Below are positions 53,349 through 62,716 of a DNA stretch of 64,000 nucleotides, piece after piece; position 1 is the stretch's first letter; each line of letters starts with the position of its first letter. The DNA lies in contig NZ_JADWYR010000002.1 in the NCBI RefSeq assembly GCF_015831355.1, forward strand, positions 1,240,001 through 1,304,000. The letters run 5' to 3'. Position numbers and translations under genes: made by a program. The notes under the pieces were generated by a model, which ran no database searches, was not told the DNA's origin, and saw nothing but the letters and a program-made list of their open reading frames with translations. The stretch is from Panacibacter microcysteis. GTDB taxonomy: Bacteria; Bacteroidota; Bacteroidia; Chitinophagales; Chitinophagaceae.

Positions 53349-53969
53349 CTACAGAGCGCCGGCAAGTAACCTGTTGGCGTGGTCTATTTCATCCTGGTTG
53401 ATGGTATGCCCCATATTGCTGTAGACTTTCTCAGTTACGACAGCACCCATTTCCTTCAAAATATTTGTCGTAGCATACACCCTTTCTACGGGCACATGAA
53501 AATCGGGGTCTGAAGTACCGATAAATACCGGCATGCCATCGAATTTACCTGCATAGTTGCTCCTGTTTATCTGCCCGCCTATGAGGCCACCGGTAAAAGC
53601 AATAAGCCCGCCGAACCGATCTGCATTGCGCGCCATATATTCAGCGGCAAGACATGCACCCTGCGAAAAACCCATCAGGTATATGTGCTGCTTCTCAATA
53701 CCATTTTGCAGGGCAAGCTGTACAGCCTCATCCACTGCTTTAAGTGCATTGGTTAAATGAGGTTCGTTGTTGGCAACAGGCGCCATGAACGAATAAGGGT
53801 ACCATGAATGGCCTGCCGCCTGTGGTGCAAGCAAAGAAACATCAGCTACCTGTAAGTGAGCCGCCAAACCCAAAATGTCTTCAGCAGATGCGCCCCTGCC
53901 ATGCAACATGACCAATGCTTTAGAGGCTGTTTCAATAGTCTTTCCTGCACGATTAATTGTTGTGTTCAT
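53349..53969 (-). CDS. Carboxylesterase/phospholipase family protein (MhqD-like)
   Basis: A 206-residue hydrolase. ATG 53969 (MNTTINRAG) is chosen; 53975 is also possible. ALVMLHGRGASAEDILGLAAHL, nucleophile elbow LMGFSQGACLAAEY, acid GTSDPDFHVP and catalytic His in YSNMGHTINQDEI. It follows the ring-cleaving dioxygenase-like gene. The same pairing occurs in the quinone-responsive MhqO/MhqD system of Bacillus, so a role in quinone or catechol detoxification is a reasonable inference. Confidence 0.85.
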   Translation of the reverse strand: MNTTINRAGKTIETASKALVMLHGRGASAEDILGLAAHLQVADVSLLAPQAAGHSWYPYSFMAPVANNEPHLTNALKAVDEAVQLALQNGIEKQHIYLMGFSQGACLAAEYMARNADRFGGLIAFTGGLIGGQINRSNYAGKFDGMPVFIGTSDPDFHVPVERVYATTNILKEMGAVVTEKVYSNMGHTINQDEIDHANRLLAGAL

Positions 53970-54018
53970 AACCATATTATTAAAAACAGGCTGCCCGTAA
54001 AACAGCCCGTTATATTTA

Positions 54019-54954
54019 TTAATCAAGTACTACAAGATGTTTTTCAATGGCTGTCCTTTGTGACTCGTACTGCGCCGGCAGTTTTAAATTTTTACCAAGT
54101 TCTTCCAGTGGCTCATCTACCGTAAACCCGGGATTATCGGTAGCGATCTCAAACAGCACCCCACCCGGCTCCCTGAAGTACAAAGAGTGAAAATAGTTAC
54201 GGTCGATCTGCGGGGTAATGTGCAAACCCATTTTAGAGATCTTTTCGTAGAACTTCATTTGCGTGACATCGTCTTTTACACGAAAAGCGATGTGGTGTAT
54301 GGTGCCCCCGGCACCAATACCGCGGTTTTCTGAAGGTATTTCAACGATGTCTATCACGTTTGCGGTATCTGCAGCATCGGTAATGTAGCGGTACCGGTTT
54401 ACTTCTTTAGACAATAGCCTGTAACCAAACACCTCTGTAAGTATATGCGCCGTTGGCCCTGCGTTGTTTAGTGTAAGCGTTGTATTGTAAAAGCCGCGTG
54501 TAGCAACAGCTTCGCCTACTTCAGCCGTTACATAAGGCTTGCGGTTGTCACCTGGCACTTCGATCATTTCAAATTTCAACCCGTCAGGATCAAGGAAAGT
54601 AAGATAGCGCTGGCCAAATTTTTCTGCCGGTTTATTATAGATCACGTTGTATGTCTCAAATCGCTGCTGCCAGAATTCCAGGCTGCCTGCAGGCACAGCA
54701 TACCCTATTTCTGTAGCCATTCCGGCGCCGCGCTTGCCGGGTCTTATCGCACTGCCCCAGGGAAAGAATGTGAGGATTGTACCAGGTGTACCTTCATAAT
54801 CACCAAAATAGAAATGGTATGTGTGCGGGTCATCAAAGTTTACCGTTTTCTTTATAAAACGTAAACCCAATACCCTCGTATAAAAATCAAAATTACGTTT
54901 GGCATCTCCTGCTATTGCAGTTATGTGGTGTATGCCAGAGATTGTATTTTCCAT
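54019..54954 (-). CDS. Ring-cleaving dioxygenase (glyoxalase/VOC family, MhqO-like)
   Basis: A 311-residue protein with two VOC domains: GIHHITAIAGDAKRNFDFYTRVLGLRFIKKTVNFDDPHTYHFYFGD at the N-terminus and GTIHHIAFRVKDDVTQMKFYEKISKMGLH, then SLYFREPGGVLFEIATD near residue 260. His and Glu metal ligands are visible in both halves. The family is called hydroquinone-specific or ring-cleaving dioxygenase. It probably responds to quinones with the downstream esterase. A Crp/Fnr gene lies upstream. Confidence 0.9.
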   Translation of the reverse strand: MENTISGIHHITAIAGDAKRNFDFYTRVLGLRFIKKTVNFDDPHTYHFYFGDYEGTPGTILTFFPWGSAIRPGKRGAGMATEIGYAVPAGSLEFWQQRFETYNVIYNKPAEKFGQRYLTFLDPDGLKFEMIEVPGDNRKPYVTAEVGEAVATRGFYNTTLTLNNAGPTAHILTEVFGYRLLSKEVNRYRYITDAADTANVIDIVEIPSENRGIGAGGTIHHIAFRVKDDVTQMKFYEKISKMGLHITPQIDRNYFHSLYFREPGGVLFEIATDNPGFTVDEPLEELGKNLKLPAQYESQRTAIEKHLVVLD

Positions 54955-55043
54955 ATGCTTTGTTTTTATTGTTTTTTACAATGCAAACATCGCATAAAGC
55001 CAGGGTTGAAAACATTGAACCAGTTCAAGAAATAGGTAATGAC

Positions 55044-55634
55044 TTATTTTTTTGCAAGCTTGGTTCTCACCTTACTTAAAAATTCAGGTGAAAAGCCGAG
55101 GTAACTGGCGATGTAGTGCTGCGCCACCCGTTGCGGAATACCGGGGTATCGCTCAATAAAATCAAGGTATTTTTCTGTAGCCGTGGTAGCAATCGTTCTG
55201 AATAATCTTTCCTGTATGCGTGCCAGGTTGCGCTGCACCAGTATGCGGAACACACGCTCGAAGCATGGCGCTTTTTGCAACAGCAGTTCCTTGGTTTCCG
55301 GTGTAAACCACAACACCTCGCAATCTTCAAGTGTTTCGATAAACATCCGGCTGTGTGTACGCTCGTTAAAGCTGGCAATATCGCTTACCCACCAGCCTTC
55401 TGTTGCAAACTGCAGTGTTACCTCTTCGCCTTTGTCATCTATATAATAATTGCGGATGCAGCCTTTGTTAATAAACAATTCAAAGCGGCATATTTCACCT
55501 TCAGACAACAACAATGTTTTCTTTGCAATTTTTTTGATCTCTGCCAGCTCATGCAGAATAAGCAGGTCATGGTCTGCCGCACGGGTATATTTCTGCACGT
55601 TTAAATCTATCAATGTGTAAACATCGTTTTTCAT
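55044..55634 (-). CDS. Crp/Fnr family transcriptional regulator
   Basis: A 196-residue protein. A longer frame to 55712 only translates a type A repeat, so I use ATG 55634 (MKNDVYTLIDLNVQKY). Cyclic-nucleotide-fold barrel with KTLLLSEGEICRFELFINKGCIRNYYID and SRMFIETLEDCEVLWFTPE. C-terminal helix-turn-helix VAQHYIASYLGFSPEFLSKVRTK. No Fe-S Cys set. It lies 89 bases upstream of the MhqO-like gene and is its likely regulator. Confidence 0.86.
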   Translation of the reverse strand: MKNDVYTLIDLNVQKYTRAADHDLLILHELAEIKKIAKKTLLLSEGEICRFELFINKGCIRNYYIDDKGEEVTLQFATEGWWVSDIASFNERTHSRMFIETLEDCEVLWFTPETKELLLQKAPCFERVFRILVQRNLARIQERLFRTIATTATEKYLDFIERYPGIPQRVAQHYIASYLGFSPEFLSKVRTKLAKK

Positions 55635-55683
55635 ACCTGCAAAATAAGTTATTCGGGTAAGCATTGTGTTACCGGCAACAGGC

Positions 55684-55732
55684 CAGGTGGCATCGCCTGT
55701 TGTGTCACTCACTTGTGCGTTCCGCTTTCATG
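55684..55732 (-). repeat. Dispersed repeat, type A (long form)
   Basis: CAGGTGGCATCG, then the core at 55696-55716, then GTGCGTTCCGCTTTCATGGC. It lies in the upstream region of the Crp/Fnr gene. Confidence 0.8.
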
Positions 55733-55808
55733 GCAGCTCCGGCCCGCGGTGCATACAAACCTCACAACAGCAATCGTGCTGCTATTCGGTTGTGCAGGCA
55801 GGTTGCAA

Positions 55809-56069
55809 CTACCATTCCTTGTATTCAAATAATTCCAGCAGCTCGTACCTGATAAGCTGGTCGAACCGCCGCTTGAAAAGGATAAGAACAGAAGGCAACA
55901 TCCTTATGCGGTAAGCCGCTTTACTTTCTGCTTCAAATAATTTGTAGTTGATGAGCGATGCGCCAAACTGTTCGCTGTTGAGCAGTTCCAAAATAATGTT
56001 GTGTTGTGTTTCAATGTTAGCTGATTTCAAATGCAATAAAAACTCATTACCTGCGCCTGCAAACTCCAT
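55809..56069 (-). CDS. Small protein, function unknown
   Basis: An 86-residue protein from ATG 56069 (MEFAGAGNEFLLHLKSANIE). Helical throughout, with LLNSEQFGASLINYKLFEAESKAAYRIRMLPSVLILFKRRFDQLIRYELLELFEYKEW. The frame is open further upstream into the DUF2459 promoter region, but that part is not protein-like. No motif recognised. Divergent from the DUF2459 gene. Confidence 0.5.
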   Translation of the reverse strand: MEFAGAGNEFLLHLKSANIETQHNIILELLNSEQFGASLINYKLFEAESKAAYRIRMLPSVLILFKRRFDQLIRYELLELFEYKEW

Positions 56070-56226
56070 ACTATATCGGATTTTTCTTGAAGCCGCGAAT
56101 ATACAAGACGATTCATAAAATGCCCCAATTATTTCCACTAAAAGGTGTATGTGCACCTGACACAAATACGCAGGTTTTTTATTACTTTGGCTGCAGGTAA
56201 CCCCTACACAAAAACCTCCGGATAAT

Positions 56227-56904
56227 TTGAAAACGATACTCAAACTGGCAGCCAGAATAATATCAGGTTTTTTATTATTTATAACAGCTTACCTGCTTGC
56301 TGCTTATATACTTTCAAGAATTACGATAGCCGAAGAAGCTGCTGCAGCGAGGGATATAGCAATCTATATAAAAACAAACGGTGTGCATACTGACATCGTG
56401 GTGCCGGTAAAATCTGAGGTAACAGATTGGTCAACACAGATTTTGTTTGGCAATACGGTTTCCAAAGACAGTAATTACAGGTATGTAGCCATGGGCTGGG
56501 GCGATAAAGGTTTTTATCTCGAAACCCCGACATGGGATGATCTTACATTCAGTACTGCATTTAAAGCAGCATTCGCACTAAGCACGTCTGCCATGCATAC
56601 CACATTCTATAAAACACTAAAAGAAGATGCTTCGTGCAAAAAGATAATGATCAGTAAGGGGCAATACGAAAGACTTGTGGATTATATGAGAGAAAGCTTT
56701 GACAAAAACCCGCAGGGCAATTTCATATACATTAATACAAACGCAAATTATGGAAGTACAGATGCTTTTTACGAAGGCACGGGCAGCTATCATTTGTTTA
56801 AAACCTGTAACACATGGGCAAACGATGCTTTAAAAGCCAGCGGACAACGATGTTGTGTGTGGACCATTTTCGATACAGGTATCTTTTTAAAGTATACTCA
56901 TTGA
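56227..56904 (+). CDS. DUF2459/TIGR02117 family protein
   Basis: A 225-residue protein with a TTG start and one N-terminal transmembrane helix (IISGFLLFITAYLLAAYILSR). The family core is clear: IAIYIKTNGVHTDIVVPVKSEVTDW, YVAMGWGDKGFYLETPTWDDLTFSTAFKAAF, STSAMHTTFYK and FKTCNTWANDALKASG. The conserved Cys, Asn and His suggest a papain-like fold facing the periplasm. The exact role is unknown. The TTG start is the only one that fits the helix. Confidence 0.86.
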   Translation: MKTILKLAARIISGFLLFITAYLLAAYILSRITIAEEAAAARDIAIYIKTNGVHTDIVVPVKSEVTDWSTQILFGNTVSKDSNYRYVAMGWGDKGFYLETPTWDDLTFSTAFKAAFALSTSAMHTTFYKTLKEDASCKKIMISKGQYERLVDYMRESFDKNPQGNFIYINTNANYGSTDAFYEGTGSYHLFKTCNTWANDALKASGQRCCVWTIFDTGIFLKYTH

Positions 56905-56913
56905 TATAAGCAG

Positions 56914-57612
56914 CTATTCCCTTTTTCTAGCAAGGTATATTTCATGTTTATAAACAGGCGTTTTTACTACTATGTCGTTTTTATTTCTGGCCTGCAAGGT
57001 TATTTTAAAACCTTTCCGGTATAGCGTTTCATGCTCTTTCTTATAAATTTCCGGCGCCTTGTCCTCGTTGTTTGCATCACACTCCTCGTATTCTTTTGTT
57101 ACAATCATTAATCCTGTCACCACGTTAAAATCTACATTCAGCCAGTACTCACAAGGTTTTCCGGCGTTCGACGAATACCCGATCAAATAGAATGCACCGT
57201 TTTGGTAACGATATTTATCTGTATAATTCCATTTCCAACTACTTCCTCCGCCCTGGCTGATCATTAATATTCCTTTTTCTATCATCATTTCCTCATACGG
57301 GTCACCCATCATTCCGCCATCTCTGCTACCCAAAATTGCCTGAAAAGATTTTTGCCACGGCTGCCATGTGTTGTTGTTGTTTTGGTATACAATCAGCACC
57401 CTTGAAACACCTTCAGATTCAGCACTGTCACTGTCATCCATATTGTATATAACTGCCAGTTCCCTTTTACTGTCTTTATCAAGATCTCCTGAAACAGAAT
57501 CTACCAAAACGTAGTGAATAGGAATATCTAATTGTTGCGCCTGTATTGCAGAGCTGAAGTTCATAAAAGTTATGGCGGCTATTAAGCAGCTAACTGTTTT
57601 AAATAATGGCAT
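56914..57612 (-). CDS. Exported protein, function unknown
   Basis: A 232-residue protein with a signal peptide (TVSCLIAAITFMNFSSAIQAQ). The mature part is acidic and strand-rich: IHYVLVDSVSGDLDKDSKRELAVIYNM, VSRVLIVYQNNNNTWQPWQKSFQAI, KGILMISQGGGSSWKWNYTDKYRYQNGAFYLIGYSS. The DLDKDSKRELAVIY phrase is a VCBS/integrin-like Ca-binding motif. Similar proteins are scattered as hypothetical in Bacteroidota. No link to neighbours is evident. Confidence 0.68.
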   Translation of the reverse strand: MPLFKTVSCLIAAITFMNFSSAIQAQQLDIPIHYVLVDSVSGDLDKDSKRELAVIYNMDDSDSAESEGVSRVLIVYQNNNNTWQPWQKSFQAILGSRDGGMMGDPYEEMMIEKGILMISQGGGSSWKWNYTDKYRYQNGAFYLIGYSSNAGKPCEYWLNVDFNVVTGLMIVTKEYEECDANNEDKAPEIYKKEHETLYRKGFKITLQARNKNDIVVKTPVYKHEIYLARKRE

Positions 57613-57704
57613 TTATCCTGTTTTAAAGTATGCAAATAAAACATTTTGTTACATTAATCAAGTCAGCATTCGGATCGCCTCAGCCGCCACACCAACCAAA
57701 CGTA

Positions 57705-57735
57705 CAAGTGAGTGACACAACAGGCGCTTCATTGA
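57705..57735 (+). repeat. Dispersed repeat, type A
   Basis: Core ACAAGTGAGTGACACAACAG then GCGCTTCATTG, preceded by a CAGCCGCCACACC arm. Confidence 0.8.
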
Positions 57736-57873
57736 AAGACTATCGCCCGTTACATAAAAAAGACAACCACAGGCGCAGCATAAAAATTTACTTAAAAATC
57801 TGTTGCGGATAGCATATTGATCTTTAGGATGTGCGCAATCGCCTAATATTGCAGGCTAAATTTCAACCCTCGT

Positions 57874-58572
57874 ATGAAGTCTATTTCTTATCCCGCTTAC
57901 ATTGTATTATTGCTTGTATTCAGCAGTTGTGTAACTACCAAAAAATTTGATGCATATGTATCTGCACAATACAATGACCAGGTGCCCGAAATTACTGTTA
58001 AGAAAAAAGCCGGCAACGTAAAGGTCTTGCCTGCTACTCAAACCTCAGACAAAGTATCGGCCACCACCAGCCACACCAAAACAATACCACTGCTGTTTTA
58101 CTGGAAGATCGATCACAGGTTCGATTGTGAACTGAACAAACAAATTGGTACTGCAAATTTTAGCAAGGCATTCAATACAGCTTCAGCAAGAAGCCTTGAC
58201 AAAGTATTGAATGGTCAGCAACTGGAACTAACGGTAGAGCAGGCGCCTTCTGTATTTTCTATGGTTGATAAAACGAATATTATATGGCTGGTGCTATACG
58301 CCGTACACTGGAGCAAAGTGTATGTGGAGCCCGACAAAAAAGACCTGGTGGTTGCTTACAGGTTTACACAAAACGATAATACCGTAAAAACCGGTAAGAT
58401 AACCGTACACAATAAATTAGATAACCAGGGGCTACGTTTTTTTCAATCATGGAAGTCTGCAACCTCCGAACATCTTGCTGCGTATGACCAGGAGATAATC
58501 GCCATGACAAAAGAGTTCGTGATAAAGCTCGAGGATGAGCTTACACAAACTGCGGCTACTGCAAAAGAATAA
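57874..58572 (+). CDS. Lipoprotein, function unknown
   Basis: A 232-residue lipoprotein (YPAYIVLLLVFSSCVTTKKFD; lipobox FSSC). Mature part: TIPLLFYWKIDHRFDCELNKQIGTANFSKAF, LELTVEQAPSVFSMVDKTNIIWLVLYAVHWSKVYVEPDKKDLVVAYRFTQND, FVIKLEDELTQTAA. The pattern fits a beta-rich periplasmic lipoprotein. No named family recognised. Confidence 0.7.
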   Translation: MKSISYPAYIVLLLVFSSCVTTKKFDAYVSAQYNDQVPEITVKKKAGNVKVLPATQTSDKVSATTSHTKTIPLLFYWKIDHRFDCELNKQIGTANFSKAFNTASARSLDKVLNGQQLELTVEQAPSVFSMVDKTNIIWLVLYAVHWSKVYVEPDKKDLVVAYRFTQNDNTVKTGKITVHNKLDNQGLRFFQSWKSATSEHLAAYDQEIIAMTKEFVIKLEDELTQTAATAKE

Positions 58573-58609
58573 TTGTATGGTACAGGCTATAGTGCTTGCA
58601 TGAGGCTTT

Positions 58610-58626
58610 GGTTGTGTCACTCACTT
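58610..58626 (-). repeat. Dispersed repeat, type A (short, diverged)
   Basis: GGTTGTGTCACTCACTT, a shortened copy 37 bases after the lipoprotein stop. Confidence 0.6.
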
Positions 58627-58685
58627 CAACTGCCGGAACAATACCAGGCAAACGCGAAGATCAAAGCAAAGATGTAAAACATACT

Positions 58686-58708
58686 GCGCCGGCATTTGCC
58701 GGCGCTTT
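58686..58708 (+). terminator. Stem-loop terminator
   Basis: GCGCCGGC pairs with GCCGGCGC around ATTT and is followed by TTTG. It lies between convergent genes (lipoprotein and GNAT). Confidence 0.6.
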
Positions 58709-58725
58709 GTATACAGGCTATTCAG

Positions 58726-59223
58726 TTATTTTTGATGCTGGTATACATTTAGCTGCTCACCGCCCTGTGTAATACATTCTTTAAACGTAAAGCCCATTTT
58801 TGTAAGCAGGCTGATGGATGCCAGATTACCCGGTATGGTTGTGGCCACCACAGTCTCGTGTCCATATGCTTCCTGTACAAGTGTCAGCAACGCTCGGGCA
58901 CCCTCCAGTGCATAGCCGCTTTTATGGAAACGCGGAAGAAAAGCAAAACCAATATCATAGTTATCGAGGTAGCTGCGCTTCATGAATGAGATGATACCTG
59001 CTTTTTCTTTTGTTGTTTTGATCGTTGCCACCCAGTAAAACAACTGCGGCGTTTGCATAATCTTTTGAATGTAGCGCACGGCATCGGCTGGGGAATGCAC
59101 ATTCCTGTCGCCGATAAATTTTATCCAGCCTTCTGTGTTCACAAGTTCCTGCACAAACGCATAGTCTTCTTCACTGATAAGATTAAGTTCCAGCCTTTCT
59201 GTAATGATTTGTTGCGGCATCAT
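58726..59223 (-). CDS. GNAT family N-acetyltransferase
   Basis: A 165-residue acetyltransferase of the RimJ/RimL type: IITERLELNLISEEDYAFVQELVNTEGW, FYWVATIKTTKEKAGIISFMKRSYLDNYDIGFAFLPRFHKSGYALEGARALLTL, VVATTIPGNLASISLLTKMGFTFKE. It transfers an acetyl group from acetyl-CoA to an amine or a protein N-terminus. The acceptor is unknown. Confidence 0.9.
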   Translation of the reverse strand: MMPQQIITERLELNLISEEDYAFVQELVNTEGWIKFIGDRNVHSPADAVRYIQKIMQTPQLFYWVATIKTTKEKAGIISFMKRSYLDNYDIGFAFLPRFHKSGYALEGARALLTLVQEAYGHETVVATTIPGNLASISLLTKMGFTFKECITQGGEQLNVYQHQK

Positions 59224-59286
59224 AGGCGCTGCATTATTTTAAATGGATGCTAAGGTAAATACTTATGCAAAGGCAATCCGGTTGAA

Positions 59287-59325
59287 ATAACAAAGGTGAA
59301 CGATTGATTCATTCACCTTTGTTAT
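59287..59325. terminator. Terminator of the hut operon
   Basis: ATAACAAAGGTGAA pairs perfectly with TTCACCTTTGTTAT over 14 bp, 18 bases past the hutU stop. Confidence 0.7.
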
Positions 59326-59342
59326 AAAATCAGGCAGTTTGG

Positions 59343-61019
59343 CTACTTCAATCTTTCGTGCAGATCGAGATGGTGTTGCCTGGCTGTTTGTTTTGCTGTC
59401 TCATATCCCGCATCTGCATGCCGGATAACACCCATACCGGGATCGTTGCGTAATACTCTTGCCAGCCGCGCAGCCGCATCTTCAGAACCGTCTGCTACAA
59501 TAACCATCCCTGCATGTATGCTATAGCCCATGCCCACACCGCCACCATGATGCAAACTAACCCAGCTTGCGCCACCGGCAGTGTTCACCAGGGCATTCAG
59601 GAGCGGCCAGTCGGCAACAGCGTCACTTCCATCCAGCATTGCTTCCGTTTCGCGGTTGGGCGATGCAACAGAGCCAGTATCAAGATGGTCACGGCCTATT
59701 ACAATAGGCGCCTTTACTTTGCCTGTTTTCACAAGTTCATTAAAAGCAAGCCCGGCCTTTTCCCGCTCTCCCTGCCCCAGCCAGCAGATGCGTGCCGGCA
59801 AGCCCTGGAATGCGATTTTTTCTTTCGCCATTTTCATCCATCGTATCATGCCTTTGTTTTCAGGAAACATCTGCATGATCAGTTCATCGGTCACAGCAAT
59901 ATCAGCGGGATCGCCGCTTAATGCTGCCCATCGAAAAGGCCCCTTGCCTTCGCAAAACAACGGGCGGATGTAGGCGGGTACGAAACCAGGAAAATCGAAT
60001 GCCTGCTGCAACCCGCGCTCTTTTGCACGTGCCCTTATATTATTGCCGTAATCAAAAGTAACAGCACCCTTGGTTTGCAGTTCGAGCATCAGCTCCACAT
60101 GCAGCTTCATGCTGTCGTAACTGAGGTCAATATATTGTTCAGGATTTTCCTGTCTTAGCTTATTGGCCTGCTCATTTGTAAGTGTGTGCGGCACATAACC
60201 AATCAACGGGTCGTGTGCAGATGTCTGATCCGTCAAGGTATTTGGCACAATATTTCTTTCCAGCAAACGCTGTAATAAATGCACTGCATTGCACAGCACG
60301 CCAATACTTTTGGCCATTCCCTGCTGTTTGTATGCAAGAGCTGCGTCAATAGCAGCATCTATCGCTGTATATTTTTCATCCAGGTATTTTGTTTCAATAC
60401 GTTTATCAATGCGCCACTCTTCCACTTCTGCTATTAGTGCAACACCCTCGTTCATCGTAATCGCCAGGGGTTGTGCGCCGCCCATACCACCTAAACCGGC
60501 AGTAACATTAAGTGTACCACGTAATGTACCACCAAAATCTTTATCGGCTGCAGCAGCATATGTTTCGTAAGTACCTTGCACTATACCCTGGCTGCCAATG
60601 TAGATCCAGCTACCGGCAGTCATCTGGCCATACATCATCAGGCCTTTTTTTTCGAGCTCTTCAAAATGCTTCCAGTTGGCCCAGTTTGGTACCAGTTGCG
60701 AGTTTGAGATCAAGACCCGTGGGGCATCTTTGTGTGTACGCAAAATGCCCACCGGTTTGCCGCTTTGTATCAGCAGGCTTTCATCGTTTTCCAATACTTT
60801 TAAAGCTGCTATGATGTTATCAAGTGCTTCGAAATTCCTGGCAGCTTTGCCGCGGCCGCCATATACAATCAGGTCATCAGGTCTCTCTGCCACTTCAGGG
60901 TCAAGATTGTTTAGCAGCATGCGCAGGGCAGCTTCCTGTACCCACCCTTTGCAGGTTAATGTTGCACCGGTGGGTGTTTTGTATTTAACAGCGTCGTAGC
61001 GCTTTTGTGTCTGTATCAT
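59343..61019 (-). CDS. hutU: Urocanate hydratase
   Basis: A 558-residue NAD-dependent urocanase, full length. It converts urocanate to 4-imidazolone-5-propanoate, step two of histidine degradation. Visible motifs: [39 protein letters not shown] (NAD-binding), [32 protein letters not shown] with the conserved Cys, [39 protein letters not shown] and [15 protein letters not shown]. It lies downstream of hutH with 132 bases between. HutI and the formimidoylglutamate enzymes are not in the window. Confidence 0.96.
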   Translation of the reverse strand: MIQTQKRYDAVKYKTPTGATLTCKGWVQEAALRMLLNNLDPEVAERPDDLIVYGGRGKAARNFEALDNIIAALKVLENDESLLIQSGKPVGILRTHKDAPRVLISNSQLVPNWANWKHFEELEKKGLMMYGQMTAGSWIYIGSQGIVQGTYETYAAAADKDFGGTLRGTLNVTAGLGGMGGAQPLAITMNEGVALIAEVEEWRIDKRIETKYLDEKYTAIDAAIDAALAYKQQGMAKSIGVLCNAVHLLQRLLERNIVPNTLTDQTSAHDPLIGYVPHTLTNEQANKLRQENPEQYIDLSYDSMKLHVELMLELQTKGAVTFDYGNNIRARAKERGLQQAFDFPGFVPAYIRPLFCEGKGPFRWAALSGDPADIAVTDELIMQMFPENKGMIRWMKMAKEKIAFQGLPARICWLGQGEREKAGLAFNELVKTGKVKAPIVIGRDHLDTGSVASPNRETEAMLDGSDAVADWPLLNALVNTAGGASWVSLHHGGGVGMGYSIHAGMVIVADGSEDAAARLARVLRNDPGMGVIRHADAGYETAKQTARQHHLDLHERLK

Positions 61020-61063
61020 AACAATTATTTGTCTGGCATATTTATGTTGTCAACTGCAGATCG

Positions 61064-61130
61064 TTATGGCATCGCCTGTTGCTACGCTCAATTCGGGGTC
61101 TCGTTTTTATGGCAACTGCAGCGACCAGGT
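61064..61130 (-). repeat. Diverged relative of the type A repeat
   Basis: TGGCATCGCCTGTTG agrees with type A, but the next bases (CTACGCTCAATTCGGGG) do not. It lies between hutH and hutU. Confidence 0.4.
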
Positions 61131-61151
61131 TTATACAGCGCAACGTTTTTC

Positions 61152-62708
61152 TTACAACGCAAATGCGTCAAATGAATCATTCAATACCATATCTTTTGAA
61201 GCCGCAAAAGCATTTACATTGTCCACAAAAGAGAAATCCTTGATCAGCGTTGCAACCTGGTTGATATCTTCTGCAAAAATCCTGTCTTCGGCAGCAAAAC
61301 CTACAAATTCCCTAACATAGTCGTGCGCATACTCCAGCAATGCGCTGCTTTTGTAAGGCCTGCGAAATTCAATGGCCTGGCAGGCAGACAACAGTTCTAT
61401 CGCCAGTATATATTCCAGGTTATCTATTACCTGGTTCAGTTTCCTGCCACTCACAGATCCCATACTTACATGATCCTCCTGTCCTAATGAAGTCGGTATG
61501 CTGTCTGCACTTGCCGGGAAACAAAGCGTTTTATTTTCTGTAACCAATGCCGCCGTTGTGTATTGGGGTATCATAAAGCCACTGTTTAGCCCTACGTCTT
61601 TCATCAGTAACATGGGCAACCCCCACTTTCCTTCCAGTAAAAGATAGCACCGCCTGTCTGATACATTGCCTATTTCCGCGGCGGCAAAACAGGCATAATC
61701 CAGCGGAAGTGCCAGCGGCTGGCCGTGAAAATTTCCCCCGCTTATAGTGTCCTCTGCGGATAATATGATGGGATTATCGGTAACAGCATTCAATTCAATT
61801 TCGGTAAGTTCTTTCAGGTGCAGCCATGCATTCCTTGATGCACCATGCACCTGGGGCATGCACCGTAAAGAATAAGGGTCCTGCACCCGTCCGCAGTCTA
61901 TGTGGCTTTCCATGATGGCAGAATCTTTAAGTAACAGTCGCAGTCTTTGCGCCACCAGTTTACTGCCTGCATATGGCCTTAGTGCATGCAAACGCTCATC
62001 AAATGGCGCCTTCGTCCCGGTGAGTGCTTCAAGGCTCATTGCGCCGATAATATCAGCAGCCTCCAGGCAGTTGTGCATACGCTGCACTGCTTTTACTGCA
62101 AATGACAAGATAAACTGTGTACCGTTTATCAGCGCAAGCCCCTCTTTAGGACCAAGTTTCAATGGCGATATATGCAGTTTGGGCAATACCTCATGCGTAT
62201 CATGTGGCGTGCCTTTATAAAAAACCTGGCCAAGACCGATCAATGGCAAAAAAAGGTGCGCCAATGGCGCAAGGTCGCCGGAGGCCCCGACAGAACCCTT
62301 TGATGGCACAACCGGGATGATGTCATTTTCAATATGCCAGATAATGCGCTCCAGTGTTTGCAACTGTACGCCGCTAAAACCCTGCGCAAGCGCCTGCACT
62401 TTTGTTATCATCATCAGTTTGGCCACCTCTGCGGGTATATGCTCCCCTACGCCTACACTATGACTTTGTAATATTTTGTGCTGCAGGGTTACAGTGTCTT
62501 CAGGAGAAATCGGTGTATTTGCCAGTATACCAAAACCAGTGTTAATGCCATACACCGTTTTATTGGCAGCTACTATATCTTTCACATGCTGCTCGCTTTG
62601 CTTTATCCGCTCTACAGCTTCTTTACTGAGAACACCTTTCATATTTCCCAGCGCTATTTCACCCGCAAAACGAACCGTTAGTTGATGAACACCATATTTA
62701 AATTCCAT
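61152..62708 (-). CDS. hutH: Histidine ammonia-lyase
   Basis: A 518-residue enzyme, usual length. It removes ammonia from histidine to give urocanate. The MIO cofactor forms from Ala-Ser-Gly in GSVGASGDLAPLAHLFLPL near residue 142. Other family motifs: VYGINTGFGILANTPI, LINGTQFILSFAV, DPYSLRCMPQVHGASR and the QEDHVSMGSVSGRKL segment. It starts eight bases after the MarR gene, so the two are co-transcribed, with MarR the likely histidine-pathway regulator. Confidence 0.96.
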   Translation of the reverse strand: MEFKYGVHQLTVRFAGEIALGNMKGVLSKEAVERIKQSEQHVKDIVAANKTVYGINTGFGILANTPISPEDTVTLQHKILQSHSVGVGEHIPAEVAKLMMITKVQALAQGFSGVQLQTLERIIWHIENDIIPVVPSKGSVGASGDLAPLAHLFLPLIGLGQVFYKGTPHDTHEVLPKLHISPLKLGPKEGLALINGTQFILSFAVKAVQRMHNCLEAADIIGAMSLEALTGTKAPFDERLHALRPYAGSKLVAQRLRLLLKDSAIMESHIDCGRVQDPYSLRCMPQVHGASRNAWLHLKELTEIELNAVTDNPIILSAEDTISGGNFHGQPLALPLDYACFAAAEIGNVSDRRCYLLLEGKWGLPMLLMKDVGLNSGFMIPQYTTAALVTENKTLCFPASADSIPTSLGQEDHVSMGSVSGRKLNQVIDNLEYILAIELLSACQAIEFRRPYKSSALLEYAHDYVREFVGFAAEDRIFAEDINQVATLIKDFSFVDNVNAFAASKDMVLNDSFDAFAL

Positions 62709-62716
62709 ACAAAAGT

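Noticed and set aside
8526-57725. The regular ~30-bp repeat considered as a CRISPR repeat
   Set aside because: Copies are kilobases apart on both strands with genes between them, with no spacer array and no cas genes.
57630-57812. 60-codon plus-strand frame between two secreted protein genes
   Set aside because: It runs through a dispersed repeat copy and has no coding character.
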